Source of the DNA: Cryptomeria japonica
Taxonomy: Eukaryota; Streptophyta; Pinopsida; Cupressales; Cupressaceae
Assembly: GCF_030272615.1 (NCBI RefSeq)
Contig: NC_081414.1
Location: 50,563,136-50,627,135 of the forward strand
DNA length: 64,000 nucleotides
Reading direction: 5' to 3'
The notes under the pieces were generated by a model that searched no databases, was not told the DNA's origin, and worked only from the letters and a program-made list of their open reading frames with translations. A program made the position numbers and the translations under genes. Below, one piece after another: positions 45,601-55,480 of the stretch; the first letter of the stretch is position 1, and the number at the start of each line of letters is the position of its first letter.

Positions 45601-46856
45601 ATATTTATTGTAGTTTCTTTTGATTTCTTTTTGTTGGGTGAAAAATTTGTAAGCTGGTGAAGACCTACAAAATGTGAGTTTCACGATAGTACATGAGATG
45701 ATACCCCTCATAAGGCAAGGTATAATATCTCCTAATTATAAGGGAAAAGTCCCCCCTTTCTATTGCAATTACTATCTATTCTAAATCTACCTGCTAACTT
45801 TACACTAATCCAAGATGATACATCAACTTAAACCTCTTTTTTCAAAACAAGTTCTATCTAATTCTCTACTTAGAACAAATTTCTTCTTTCAATTGAAACA
45901 ACTTAAACTTGCAGTAATATTAAAACTATTCTAATTAGGAAGTAAAGTATATGTGAAAGAATAAAGTCTTCCGTTACTTCCCTTTTCCGAAAATGACTTA
46001 GGGACGGGCCTTGTGTATATAAAGAACTCAAAGTTTTTTTCAAATACCTAAGTCCTATCAACCACTATAACCCAAAATATTGATATATTGCTAGCTCAAA
46101 GACGTTCAAATATATCGAAAGACTTTCTACTTTAACAGGATAACTCAGTATAGCACGAAGACTTTACCTTTTTATCCACTTTATATAGATTTCAAAGATA
46201 ATAAATGAAAGCTCAAAGACTTTCCAATATTATCTACACCAATTTCCTATTCTTGAGTTCTCAAAGTAATACAAAGTCTCCCTTTATAAACTCAAGTTAC
46301 TCCTCAATATTTTGCAGCAATAACCATACACAACCTAGATCTTTTAAGAACATATAAGACAAATGACATAACAACATCTATATCATACTCAATATTGATT
46401 CCAACACAAAGTTTGAAAGCCAAACTTGTCTTCTCTTTGATTAAGTTTGCAAATTCACAATATGAACACCAAGTCTCACTTTGCTTTTCACTTCGACAGA
46501 GTTTTGTTGCATAAAATAATAATGTAAAAATATCCTTATTACAATGAAATTCCTCATATATAGAGAGGAGAGATGCAACATGAAACTAAGAAAGTTACAA
46601 CTAATTTGTGACCAAGTCAAATGTTGAGACCTGTTTGACTTAGAACACGTGTAGTCCTAGATGCGTACCAGGGCATGTACAAAATGACACTTAAGGTATT
46701 GATTGACATTACAAAATGCCACTAGAAAATCACAAAAATGGCTACGTATCATTTTCTTAATGTCGACTCTCGTTTCTAGAATTCTTCAAATTTGTACAAG
46801 GTATTCTTCGTCTGAGCTCCTTTGGATCCTTGGATATGGATGGCGATAATCTTGAC
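45601..46856. other. Sequence without recognised gene, LTR-like composition
   Basis: Repeated AAAGACTTTCTACTTTAACA and AAAGACTTTCCAATATTATC words (46121, 46217) and TTGAGTTCTCAAAGTAATAC suggest an LTR or untranslated retroelement region. No protein family was found. Confidence 0.35.
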
Positions 46857-47400
46857 TTATGTGATAAAATCTTCTAAATCAACACAATGCTTTTTGTGTT
46901 TCTTCAGGAGAGAATCCAAAAAGTCTAGGATGAATTGAAGATCAACCAATTTATCAATAGAGGACAATGAGAAGTCCTCTTTATCAATTTTAGTAGTCAC
47001 CAACGAGTTGAATTCCTTAATGACCACATCCACATCAAGAACCCTTTGATTTTCATTAAGGAAAGTACATGAGATCTTAGAGATTTTATCAACAATCTCC
47101 TTCTTTTTATCTGTGCATTCCTTTTGAGCTTTCCTCATGTCCTTGATAAGGTGCTCTAGAATATTCAGTTGATGCTCTGGCGCCTCTCTTTTCTTAACAT
47201 AAATATGTCAAGAAGGAATAACACCATTCTGCACAAGATCATCTGAATTAAAGTCTTCAAGCTTCAACTATGCCTCAAAATATTTCTCCCATGCTTCCAA
47301 TTCTTGAGAGAAGATTTCTATGGTGTTGTCCACTCTTGTCCTTACGACATCAAGATTATCGATAATAGTGAAGGCCGAGTTCAAGAGTTGCATACCTTGA
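46857..47400 (-). pseudogene. Degraded reading frame of unknown family, coiled-coil-like
   Basis: A minus-strand frame with two stops runs from about 47400: SQGMQLLNSAFTIIDNLDVV, TRVDNTIEIFSQELEAWEKY, LKLEDFNSDDLVQNGVIPS, YVKKREAPEHQLNILEHLIK and DMRKAQKECTDKKKEIVDKI. The continuous 93-codon part is at 46857-47138. It is rich in Lys, Glu and Leu with heptad-like spacing. I do not recognise a family. It lies just downstream of the copia element on the same strand, and probably belongs to an LTR element without known enzymes. Confidence 0.4.
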
Positions 47401-47703
47401 CTTTTTAGGGTGTTTTAGAGGGTATAAAGTCCTCAAAATTAAATTTAAACCTTTCATCACACCCTTAAAAAATGTAAACTTTAATATCTTCAAAGCTAGT
47501 TGTGGTCTTGTGATGAAAATTTATCGACATTCTTATCTAGACAATCTAAAGCTTTGGGGAGAATTTCACACCATTTCGTGCTCAAATAAAAAATTACTAT
47601 AAATAGTAACCTCATGTAAATTCAAGGTTGAGACACCATTTTCCCAACATTCTTCCACTTGTCGAACTCCTAGCAAGAGCAAAGGGAGTATCAACACAAT
47701 AAA

Positions 47704-48491
47704 TTAATTTCTAAGGGCCATGAGGCCCATAGACTCTGAACACCATCTAAACTTCTCTGTGCTCACAATCTTATTTAAAGAATCTGCAACATTCATCAAA
47801 GTGTCCACCTTAACCAACTTCACCCTGCCATCTTCGACCATATCTCTGACAAAATGATATTGAACATCAATGTGTTTGGTCCGAGTATGAAATGTCGGGT
47901 TCTTAGCTAGGTAGATCACACCCTGACTATCACAATAAACTGTCATTGCACCTTGTTGTATTCCAATATCTGAATATAGTCTCTTAAGCCAAATGACTTC
48001 TTTACAAACATGAGTAGCTGCCATATACTCTTCTCCTGTAGTGGACAAAGCAACCACAACTCGTTGCTTACTCATCCAACTAATTACACCACCAATAAAG
48101 TAAACACATAAGCACTGGTGGATCTTCTGCTATCAATATCACCTGCCCAGTATGAATCCACATAATCATGAATATAAAGGGAAATCACGTATCCAACCAA
48201 ATTACCATGATAACACAAAGAATACTCTGAGGTACCCTTCAAATATTTGAAGACTCTTTTGACTACATCCCAATAAACTCTACTAGAATTAGACATATAT
48301 CTGGAAAGAACTCCCACTACTTGGGAAATGTCTGGTCTAGTATAGAACATAGCATACATCAGACTTTCAACTTCACTCCGGTAAGGCACTCTACTCATGT
48401 CTTCCATCTCTGATGAAGATGTAAGACAATCTGAAACAAATAGTTTCATTCCAATTGTAAAAGGAACACACAATGCTCTACAATCCTGCAT
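47704..48491 (-). pseudogene. Copia reverse transcriptase end and RNase H
   Basis: Two frames in series. The first (48084-48491) holds MEDMSRVPYRSEVESLMYAM, YTRPDISQVVGVLSRYMSN and RVFKYLKGTSEYSLCYHG. The second (47704-48075) holds SKQRVVVALSTTGEEYMAAT, KEVIWLKRLYSDIGI, VYCDSQGVIYLAKNPTFH and TKHIDVQYHFVRDMVEDG, ending MGLMALRN. These are standard copia RNase H boxes; the Glu of TGEEYMA and the Asp of CDSQ are catalytic. The two frames are offset by a small indel near 48080. Confidence 0.85.
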
Positions 48492-48641
48492 GTTGAATTT
48501 TCATAAAACTAAATTCACATACTTAATTAGGCCTAGCCATAAATTTTTGCTTACTCTATCTATTCTAATTTCCATCCCAAGAATGTGTTTCGTTGCACCA
48601 AGATCTTTCATTTAAAATTTAGCATCAACTTGAGACTTTAG

Positions 48642-49598
48642 TTATGAAATCATACCTTTCCCTTTACCAATAAATAACATATCATCAACATATAATGCAA
48701 TGTACAAGAATTGATGACCATTAGATTTATAATAAACACAGTGATTTGATTTAGAACACTCAAATCCCAAACTCAACACATATGTATCAAATTTATAGTA
48801 CCACATCCTAGGACTCTGTCTAAGACCATACAAAGATTTCTTCAATTTACAGACCAAATTACTTTTACCTTTCACCACATAGTGCTCTGGCTATGTCATA
48901 TAAATATCCTCCTCCAAATCACCATGAAGGAAAGCGACAACAATAGAAAACAAAAATCTAATGGAAGTTATTTTTACAATAGGAGAAAATATCTCACCAT
49001 AATCAACACCCTCAACCTGAGAGTAGCCTTTTGCAACAAACCTTTCTTTATACTTCTCAATGCTTCCATCTGAATCAATAATTTTCTTGAACACCCATTT
49101 ACAACCAAAAGACTTTCATCCTTTAGGCAGTGGTACACGATCCCATGTATCATTCTTTTTTAAAGCTATCATTTCTTCTTCCATAGCAATCTTCTAGTAT
49201 TCTGCATCATTCTTACCTAATGCCTCTTTTATGGATCTAGGCTCATCCATATTAGTATTCAAAGCAAAAATACATCTCCAATCATCAGGTGAATACCTTT
49301 CAGGTGGTTGTCTATGTCTTGTAGACCTTCAAACAAGTTGAGTTGGAGGTTCTTCCTCATCTTCTGAAGATTCAGAGCTTGATAAGCTCTCCTCAACTTC
49401 TTGTCTATCAAGTGGTCTCGATTTAACTCTTTTAGACGTAGAAGGGAATTGAATCACATCTTCCTATTTAGTTTGTTTTGGCTGAAATGTAATAGAAGGA
49501 GACTTAATTTCTTTAAAAATAACACTTCTACTATGAATTACCTTCTGTGCAACAAGGTCCCAAAGCTTGTATCCTTTCACACTATAACTGTAACTAAT
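48642..49598 (-). pseudogene. Copia reverse transcriptase N-terminal and central part
   Basis: Minus strand from the solo LTR: KGYKLWDLVAQKVIHSRSVI, then after stops SIKEALGKNDAEYWKIAMEE, CKWVFKKIIDSDGSIEKYKE, RFVAKGYSQVEGVDYGEIFS, VVAFLHGDLEEDIYM, LKKSLYGLRQSPRMWYYKFD, YIALYVDDMLFIG. The YVDD polymerase box is intact. In the FLHGDLEEDIYM region the usual LEVxQxDVKTA segment is missing, so the catalytic Asp there is deleted. Stops occur at several places. Confidence 0.85.
49594..49598. repeat. Left target site duplication CTAAT of the nested solo LTR
   Basis: CTAAT stands directly before TGTAGCATTC and is repeated at 50801-50805. Confidence 0.93.
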
Positions 49599-50800
49599 TG
49601 TAGCATTCTAAAATTGCGACACTTGCAATTTCGACTGCATTTGGGTCTTCACGATGGTGGCGCAACGTTGAACCTGAATGGAGACCCCGAAACCTGTTTA
49701 TAACACCAAAAACTGCATTTTTCTGCACCCTGGCCTGATCCCTCCTTGCACCCTGCTGTCCCGGGAGGTGGGACCATGGCGCCCAGCGCCCTGGTCCCTG
49801 GTCCTATTTTGGGCCCGGTCTCTTTTGGGCATCAGGTCTTTAAGTTTGCAATTCGGGAAATAATGTTTCCTGGTTGGCCTAAGGTCGGAAAAATCAGTCT
49901 CTCAACCCTAATTGACAAGTATATAAACTACTTTTCCTCTCCTAGAAAGGGAGGAGGAAAAAAGAAAGAAAATAAGCAAGAACAAGACGCGGAAGCAACA
50001 TTCAAACATTCAAGCATTCCTTCAAGCAATTGAGCATTCTAAGTCTCCATTCAAGGCTAAGTGTTGCATTCAAGACAAGGATTCAACCATTGAAGAGGAG
50101 ATCACATACAACATACAACATACAACATACTACATACATTACACCTTCGCATGTAAGAATACAAACATTCTTACAACAAGGTATCGGTACTTGTTTACAT
50201 TACAAACATTTACATTTACAACATTCTCATTTCTTGGTTAATTCCAAAACCGGGGTTTGACCTAAAGGCAAACCCCTCATCCCTAACCCCCCAATCGTCC
50301 TCTCTTTTCTGTGTGTAGGTTGTAGGTACGCGGCTGTAATTGAAGATCTGGAATCCTTGTGCAGAGATGAACCGATCCCCCTTCGTTTCGCGGATTTTTC
50401 GGAGGACCGTGTGCACGCCGGGCGCCATCGTCCCGTCAACTTTCGCTCAAATTTGCAGAACAACACCGTCTCGACATTTTACTGCTAATTCCAGGTCCGC
50501 AGCTTCATCCCGTATCCCTATCTCTGTTTATAAGCGAATCTTTCCTACTTTACATGCATTCCTAGTTCAATCTTTCTATCTACATTCTTTACAAAAGAGG
50601 GTATCCTTGATGTCACAACCCTTGAAACTCATTTAGAATCCAATCTTGCATTGCGTGGGATTGGATCTTGTGGGTTTCAACCCCTCTTTTGAATGTAAAG
50701 TCTCTCCTAAGTGAAAACCATCAACCCTAGTGACTCTCCCTTCTCTCTCCTTGGAGTTGGGGAGGGGAGAACGACTAGGGTTCGATTTTTCCGCTTTACA
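49599..50800 (+). mobile_element. Solo LTR, 1202 bp, inserted in the copia element
   Basis: It begins TGTAGCATTCTAAAATTGCG and ends TTTTTCCGCTTTACA. The five-base CTAAT duplication on both sides and the clean continuation of the copia frame (KCIFIS at right, KGYKLWD at left) fix the borders exactly. A TATA-like AAGTATATAAAC at about 49916, GC-rich sequence upstream (CCCGGGAGGTGGGACCATGG near 49760) and a TACAACA microsatellite at 50106-50140 fit a promoter-bearing LTR. No interior sequence remains. Orientation is not determined by coding sequence; plus is chosen from the TATA-like box. Confidence 0.93.
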
Positions 50801-50805
50801 CTAAT
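50801..50805. repeat. Right target site duplication CTAAT of the nested solo LTR
   Basis: Identical to 49594-49598. Confidence 0.93.
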
Positions 50806-51402
50806 GAAGATGCATTTCACAACCTTGTTCTCCAACTTTTTATGCTTCTCCTTTGGCACATGTGCATATGCCTCACAACCAAAAAATATAAGATGTCTCA
50901 ATGGAGGATTGTGACCTGACCATGCTTCCATAGGCATTTTATCAACAAGAACTGATGTAGGAGACCTGTTAATCAGGTAGCAAGCAGTGGCAACAAATTA
51001 ACCCAATACTTTTGTTTTAGACCAACACCACTCAACATACTCCTAGCTTTCTCCATCAATGTATTATTCATTCTTTATGTAACTCCATTCTGCTATGGAG
51101 AATACAAAGTTGTCTTCTATTTATCTTTACAGAATCTATCAAAATCATTAGAGAAAAATTCACCGCCATTATCAGTTCTCAAACATTTAATTTTCTTTCT
51201 AGCTCGCAATTCAACAATTGCTTTAAATTCTTTAAAACGATTGAAAAATTGAATTACTCTTTAGAAAGTATACCCATGTCCTACTAAAATCATCAATAAA
51301 TGAAACATAATATGTGGATTTTCCAATGGAAGGAACATCTAGAGGACCAAACACATAAGAATGAATAAGATCCAAAACACCACAAGATTAATGAGAACTC
51401 GA
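50801..51402 (-). pseudogene. Copia integrase core
   Basis: Minus-strand frames include GPLDVPSIGKSTYYVSFIDD FSRTWVYFLKSN-type sequence (the first catalytic Asp region, FIDDFSR), an NGGEF box near 51165, then EKARSMLSG and MPMEAWSGHNPPLRHLIFFG with CEAYAHVPKEKHKKLENKVV, ending KCIFIS at the solo LTR border. Several in-frame stops separate the boxes. Integrase would insert the element's cDNA into the genome. Confidence 0.8.
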
Positions 51403-52074
51403 TTAAAACTGAACGTAGTTTTGTTTTCCATAAATGCAATGCTCACATAAATCAAAGTCAATATTACAATCATTCAAACCTTCAACAAGGTTTTTATTTT
51501 TCAAGTTCCTTAGATCCTTTTTTCCAATGTGACCAAGTCTCTGGTGCCATAACATAGTCTTCTCTGTAGGTAACTTTGCTTCAGAAGAAAGAGCACCCTT
51601 AGGTACCCAAAATCCATGTCCATCTACTGAAGGTGAAATCCTCAAATCTTCTGATGAAGTATCCATAGATTTACTTTTTACAAAAGTACTATTACACTCA
51701 ACAATGTATGCCTCTAGCTTATACAAAGTGTCGAATTTGACACCTCTAGCAATCACCATAGCACCCTTAATCATTTTACATCCTACTTCAAAAAAGACTA
51801 CCTGCACACCCACATCTATCAGTTTGCGCACAGATAATAAATTTTGTTTTAATCTAGGGATATGTAACACATCACCAATCCATTTTATTGTACCATCAGG
51901 AGACCTGATCCTAACTTTACCATGACCAACAATATCTAAATGTGAATCATCACCCAAGTACACCTTACTTCCATTAAATTCCTCATATTCAAAAAACCAA
52001 TATTTATTGAAAGTCATATGAAAATATGCACCCGAGTCAATTAACCATGCATCATTACCTGCATGAGTAGCCAA
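51403..52074 (-). pseudogene. Copia protease and GAG-pre-integrase domains
   Basis: A 223-codon open frame. Near its start, DAWLIDSGAYFHMTFNK contains the aspartic protease motif DSGA. It continues with YLGDDSHLDIVGHGKVRI, GDVLHIPRLKQNLLSVRKL and, near the end, MLWHQRLGHIGKKDLRNLKN with CEHCIYGKQNY (the His-Cys zinc-binding region of the pre-integrase domain). The protease cleaves the polyprotein in the particle. This segment is the best preserved of the element; frames on either side are broken. Confidence 0.85.
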
Positions 52075-52099
52075 AGCTGCAATGAATGCATCACCATCT

Positions 52100-52860
52100 T
52101 CATTATTCAGACTCAGAATTAGAATTGTACTTCTTCTTTTCTACTTTGCAGTCCTTATAAATGTGTCCTGGCTTACCGCAATTCTAGCAGATGACTTTGG
52201 ATTTTCAAGAAGATTTTGATCTCCCTCTGGACTTGGATTTATTACGCTTCTCATTCTTCTTTCCTTTTTCATTAGGTCTTCCACAGATAGTTAGGGATTC
52301 CTTCAAACTGATGGATACCTTTCTCCGCATCTCTTCACCAAGAAGGGCACCCACCACATCTTCAGACTTCAAAACAACAGTCTAAGTACCTATTCCATAA
52401 CAAGAGAATCCCATGAATTAGGAAAAGAACTAAGTAAGATTTGACATTTCTCCTCCGCATCCATCTTAACACCAACATATGCCATTTGGGCCACCAACAA
52501 ATTAAATACTTCCAAGTGGTCTATAATTCATTTGGCCCTCTTCCATTCTCAAGGAATACAATTTATTCCTTAAGAAAATATGATTCAATAAGGATTTTGC
52601 TCGATACAATTCACCAAGCTTAGTCCATAGCTTTTGTGCATAGTTCTCTTCATGGGAATTGATCAGAATAGAGTTTCGAAAGCACAATCTAATTAGAACC
52701 TTAGCTTTTTGGTCCATAACATCATACTTAGCAGCCGCAGTAGGATCTACAGGTCTTGAGACATTCACATCAACAACATCCCACAGATCTCGATCTATTA
52801 GCAGATCTTCCATTTTCACCTTCCACATCTCAAAATTACTTCCATTAAATTCTTCACCTC
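52100..52860 (-). pseudogene. Copia Gag with stop-interrupted zinc knuckle
   Basis: The upstream part (52502-52828) reads MWKVKMEDLLIDRDLWDVVD, AAKYDVMDQKAKVLIRLCFR, NYAQKLWTKLGELYRAKSLL and LRNKLYSLRMEEG, the UBN2-type Gag of copia elements. The CCHC knuckle near 52150-52190 would read C-x-NCGKPGHIYKDC, but the codon after the first Cys is TAG (52184-52186). Gag packages element RNA; this stop would remove the nucleic-acid-binding end. Confidence 0.82.
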
Positions 52861-52994
52861 TATTCTCCCTAACAAAATCACCATCTCAAAATTCCTGCAA
52901 CAAGATGAAAAAGTGTCGTCTGCACAAGCTCCCACTCAAATCTGGATTAGTTCAAAAAACCCAACAACCCATAACTGAAACCAAAGGTGATCAG

Positions 52995-53006
52995 GCTCTG
53001 ATACCA
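52995..53006 (-). other. Primer-binding site of the copia element
   Basis: The minus strand reads TGGTATCAGAGC, the exact complement of the plant initiator tRNA-Met 3' end. Two bases separate it from the CA-ending LTR at 53009. It fixes the 5' side of the copia element. Confidence 0.9.
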
Positions 53007-53008
53007 CT

Positions 53009-53400
53009 TGTAAGGAAGTTAAGTAACAAAACAAATTCCTACACTAACCTTGAGAGGAGGGTAATGCAAAATTTTTATAGATCATTATAATTGTTACAAA
53101 AATTTAATAGAAATAAACATAATATCATGCATACCACAACATAGCAACATAATGATTTATGTGGGGAAAACCCTTTTGGGAGAAAAACCCCACACTCCAA
53201 AAGCAACTCAATATATTATTCAACAATCAATAAAAAATTACAATATAATTGCAGAGCAAACTCTTAATAGGAGTACCACTGATTAGAGACTCAGAGGTAA
53301 CTCAATAGCCATAAGACTCTTACACACAACCTCTATCTCACACACCTCATATATAGGAGATAAAACACAAGAAACCATCAAATGATATTACAAAACCATG
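53009..53400 (-). mobile_element. 5' LTR of the copia element (outer edge not resolved)
   Basis: On the minus strand the LTR ends ACTTCCTTACA next to the primer-binding site. It contains the block TTATGTGGGGAAAACCCTTT with GGGAGAAAAACCCC (plus strand, 53156-53188), as in other LTRs here. The outer edge is somewhere between about 53350 and 53750; no TGTTGGG start was found there. Confidence 0.55.
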
Positions 53401-54656
53401 GGCTAAAACCACTGAATAAAGTAGAGCTGACCTTATCTCCATTCGAGATGCCCTATAACATTTCAAAACACACATCACCACGTGTTCCTCCCTTTTACGA
53501 ACTCATTTATGTGTCTGATGCAATTTTATATTTCCTATTACAAGAGTCCACACTTCCGGAGCCCATAACTTGTGATTCGAGTGTCCGATTGATGAACCAC
53601 ACTAATACATTTAGTCTAGAATTCTGATGGAGGTTTCCGATGGAGAAGGTATATTGTGACCAAATTTGATTTTTTTTTGAAAAAGTGCCGGCGTTCGTCG
53701 AAATTTTGACGACAACGGGCACTACTTAAAAAAAAGAAAAAAGAGGGCAAGTCATTTGTGTTGCATTCAATCCCACACAGGCTTCCGCATCGAGCTCAAC
53801 ACCTGGCAAGATAAAATGACACACTCACCATTCAAGGTAGGATCTTCACCTTCATTTTGGATTTAGATAATATGAGGAATCGATGAACTTCACTTTCATT
53901 TAGGATTTGCATAATATGCAGAATTGTTTAATCTTCACCTTCATTCATTGAATCTTCGCATTTGAGGAATTTCAGATTTGCATAATATTTTTATAATATT
54001 TGCATGAGGAATTTCGGATTTGCATAATGTTTGGATGAGGAATTTTGGAATTTCAGATTTGAATCTTTACCATGACAGGGGAAAGAGGTTACAATAGGTT
54101 TCCGTAGAAGCCATCTCCTCTACGCCCAAGGGCAGTACGCTTTGTAACCCTTTGCCCACACAAAACCATCACCGTACCACTCTTGCAAGCCTACTTCCCT
54201 TCTGCCATGGTTGGAAGTACTCAATTGTATGAAAGAGGAAAACTATCAGACATATACTTAGCATAAAATAAATAAGTTGCAAAATTTCACAAATTAGAGG
54301 GTGAACCCTGGTAACAATAGATTAATCGGCAGTGAGACCTTGTGATTTGATCGCGAGATGCTTCCCCAAAAAGATTAGATCGATACTGGACTGGGTAATA
54401 ACAGAACTGCCAACAATGCATTTCTCAATGATTAGTGTGTAGAAGTATATTCATTAATCCACCATCCATTCTATTATATACAAAGGAATTCATACCAAAT
54501 AGTATTAATTAATCAATCTATTTTATATTCCGTTCCTTATCAAGTATTAAGTGCTTGGTTTGATGATCTTCTAACTATTGGGAGTTTCCATGAGCCACAA
54601 AACATAAAATATTGTCAAGGCATAAATAATTTTCAAGTCTAAAACTAGATAAAACA
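53401..54656. other. Sequence without recognised gene
   Basis: Near 53830-54060 the words ATCTTCACCTTCATT, GATTTGCATAATAT and GAGGAATTTCGGATTTGCAT are repeated in short tandem form. No TE protein or cellular exon was recognised. Confidence 0.5.
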
Positions 54657-55480
54657 TCAAACTAGGTTACACATCTTAATCTTATTCATTTTATTTTTGT
54701 TGATCTTTCTGGTTCTTTTCTTCCTCTTCAATATCTCCCTCTTCATTAACCTTCTTCTTGCCCTTGTCTTTATCCACCTTCTTTGGCTTTGTTCAGCTAT
54801 CCTGATAGGAGTCAAATGGCTATCCCAATGAGAGGGAAATTCTATCCCAGCTAGTTGTATCATAGTTCTGATGTATAATTTCAAGGTCCCTGACTTCTTC
54901 ATCCCTTCTCTTTTCATATTGATGTTCCTTGCACTACTGAAACCTTAAATGATATTAAATAATATCTCTTGCTGTAAGAATTTTTTTAGTTACAACACTT
55001 GGCATAGATAAAGAACTAAGATGAACTAAGCCCTATGAGTCCTATATCTCATCTCAAATAATAAAGAGAATATAGGGCTCCATCTATGAAGAATTTTTTT
55101 TTTGGAAAAGACTATTTCCACCTACTTGGCCACCTAGGAGTGGTTTTTGAGGTGTATTCAATGCTTTTACTCCTTTTGTTGCATTTTCACTTGAAATATG
55201 GTTGAATTGGCTTTGTAAGCTCCTAGATACTTGGTACATGTTCTAATTGAGTTAAAAGAATCTCAAAACTACCCTATAGTCATTCTCTACCTTATCCAGC
55301 TACTCAATTAGCTTTCCAAACTTATAGGACATATGGTTTTATTCCTTACTTTGAGGTGAAATTGCCTTGGGTTAGATATAACTAAAATAATACATTCCTT
55401 CAACTACTTCAAAAATCGTCAAAAAGACTTCATACTACTATCTACATGTGTTTCTATCCTTAAGAAGTCTAATCATTTGA
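54657..55480 (-). pseudogene. Degraded reading frame of unknown family
   Basis: The minus strand shows a decayed frame with stops: FGKLIE, LDKVENDYRVVLRFF, QVSRSLQSQFNHISSENATK, GVKALNTPQKPLLGGQVGGN, CKEHQYEKRRDEEVRDLEII, HQNYDTTSWDRISLSLG and a basic end KPKKVDKDKGKKKVNEEGD. The repeated use of one strand and conserved-looking blocks suggests a former protein of about 270 residues with a Lys/Glu tail. I do not recognise a family. It is most likely a transposon-borne ORF. Confidence 0.4.

Larger units (their letters stand above)
47649..53400 (-). mobile_element. Ty1/copia retrotransposon, minus strand, interrupted by a solo LTR
   Basis: From right to left: a 5' LTR ending at 53009, primer-binding site (52995-53006), gag (52100-52860), protease and pre-integrase (51403-52074), integrase (50801-51402), a nested solo LTR (49599-50800), reverse transcriptase (48642-49598) and RNase H (47704-48491). 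A polypurine tract AAGTGGAAGA (47650-47660 region) sits before TGTTGGGAAAATGG, which should start the 3' LTR. The order gag-PR-IN-RT-RH defines copia. The presumed 3' LTR start does not reappear at the right end, so one LTR is truncated or replaced. Confidence 0.85.
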
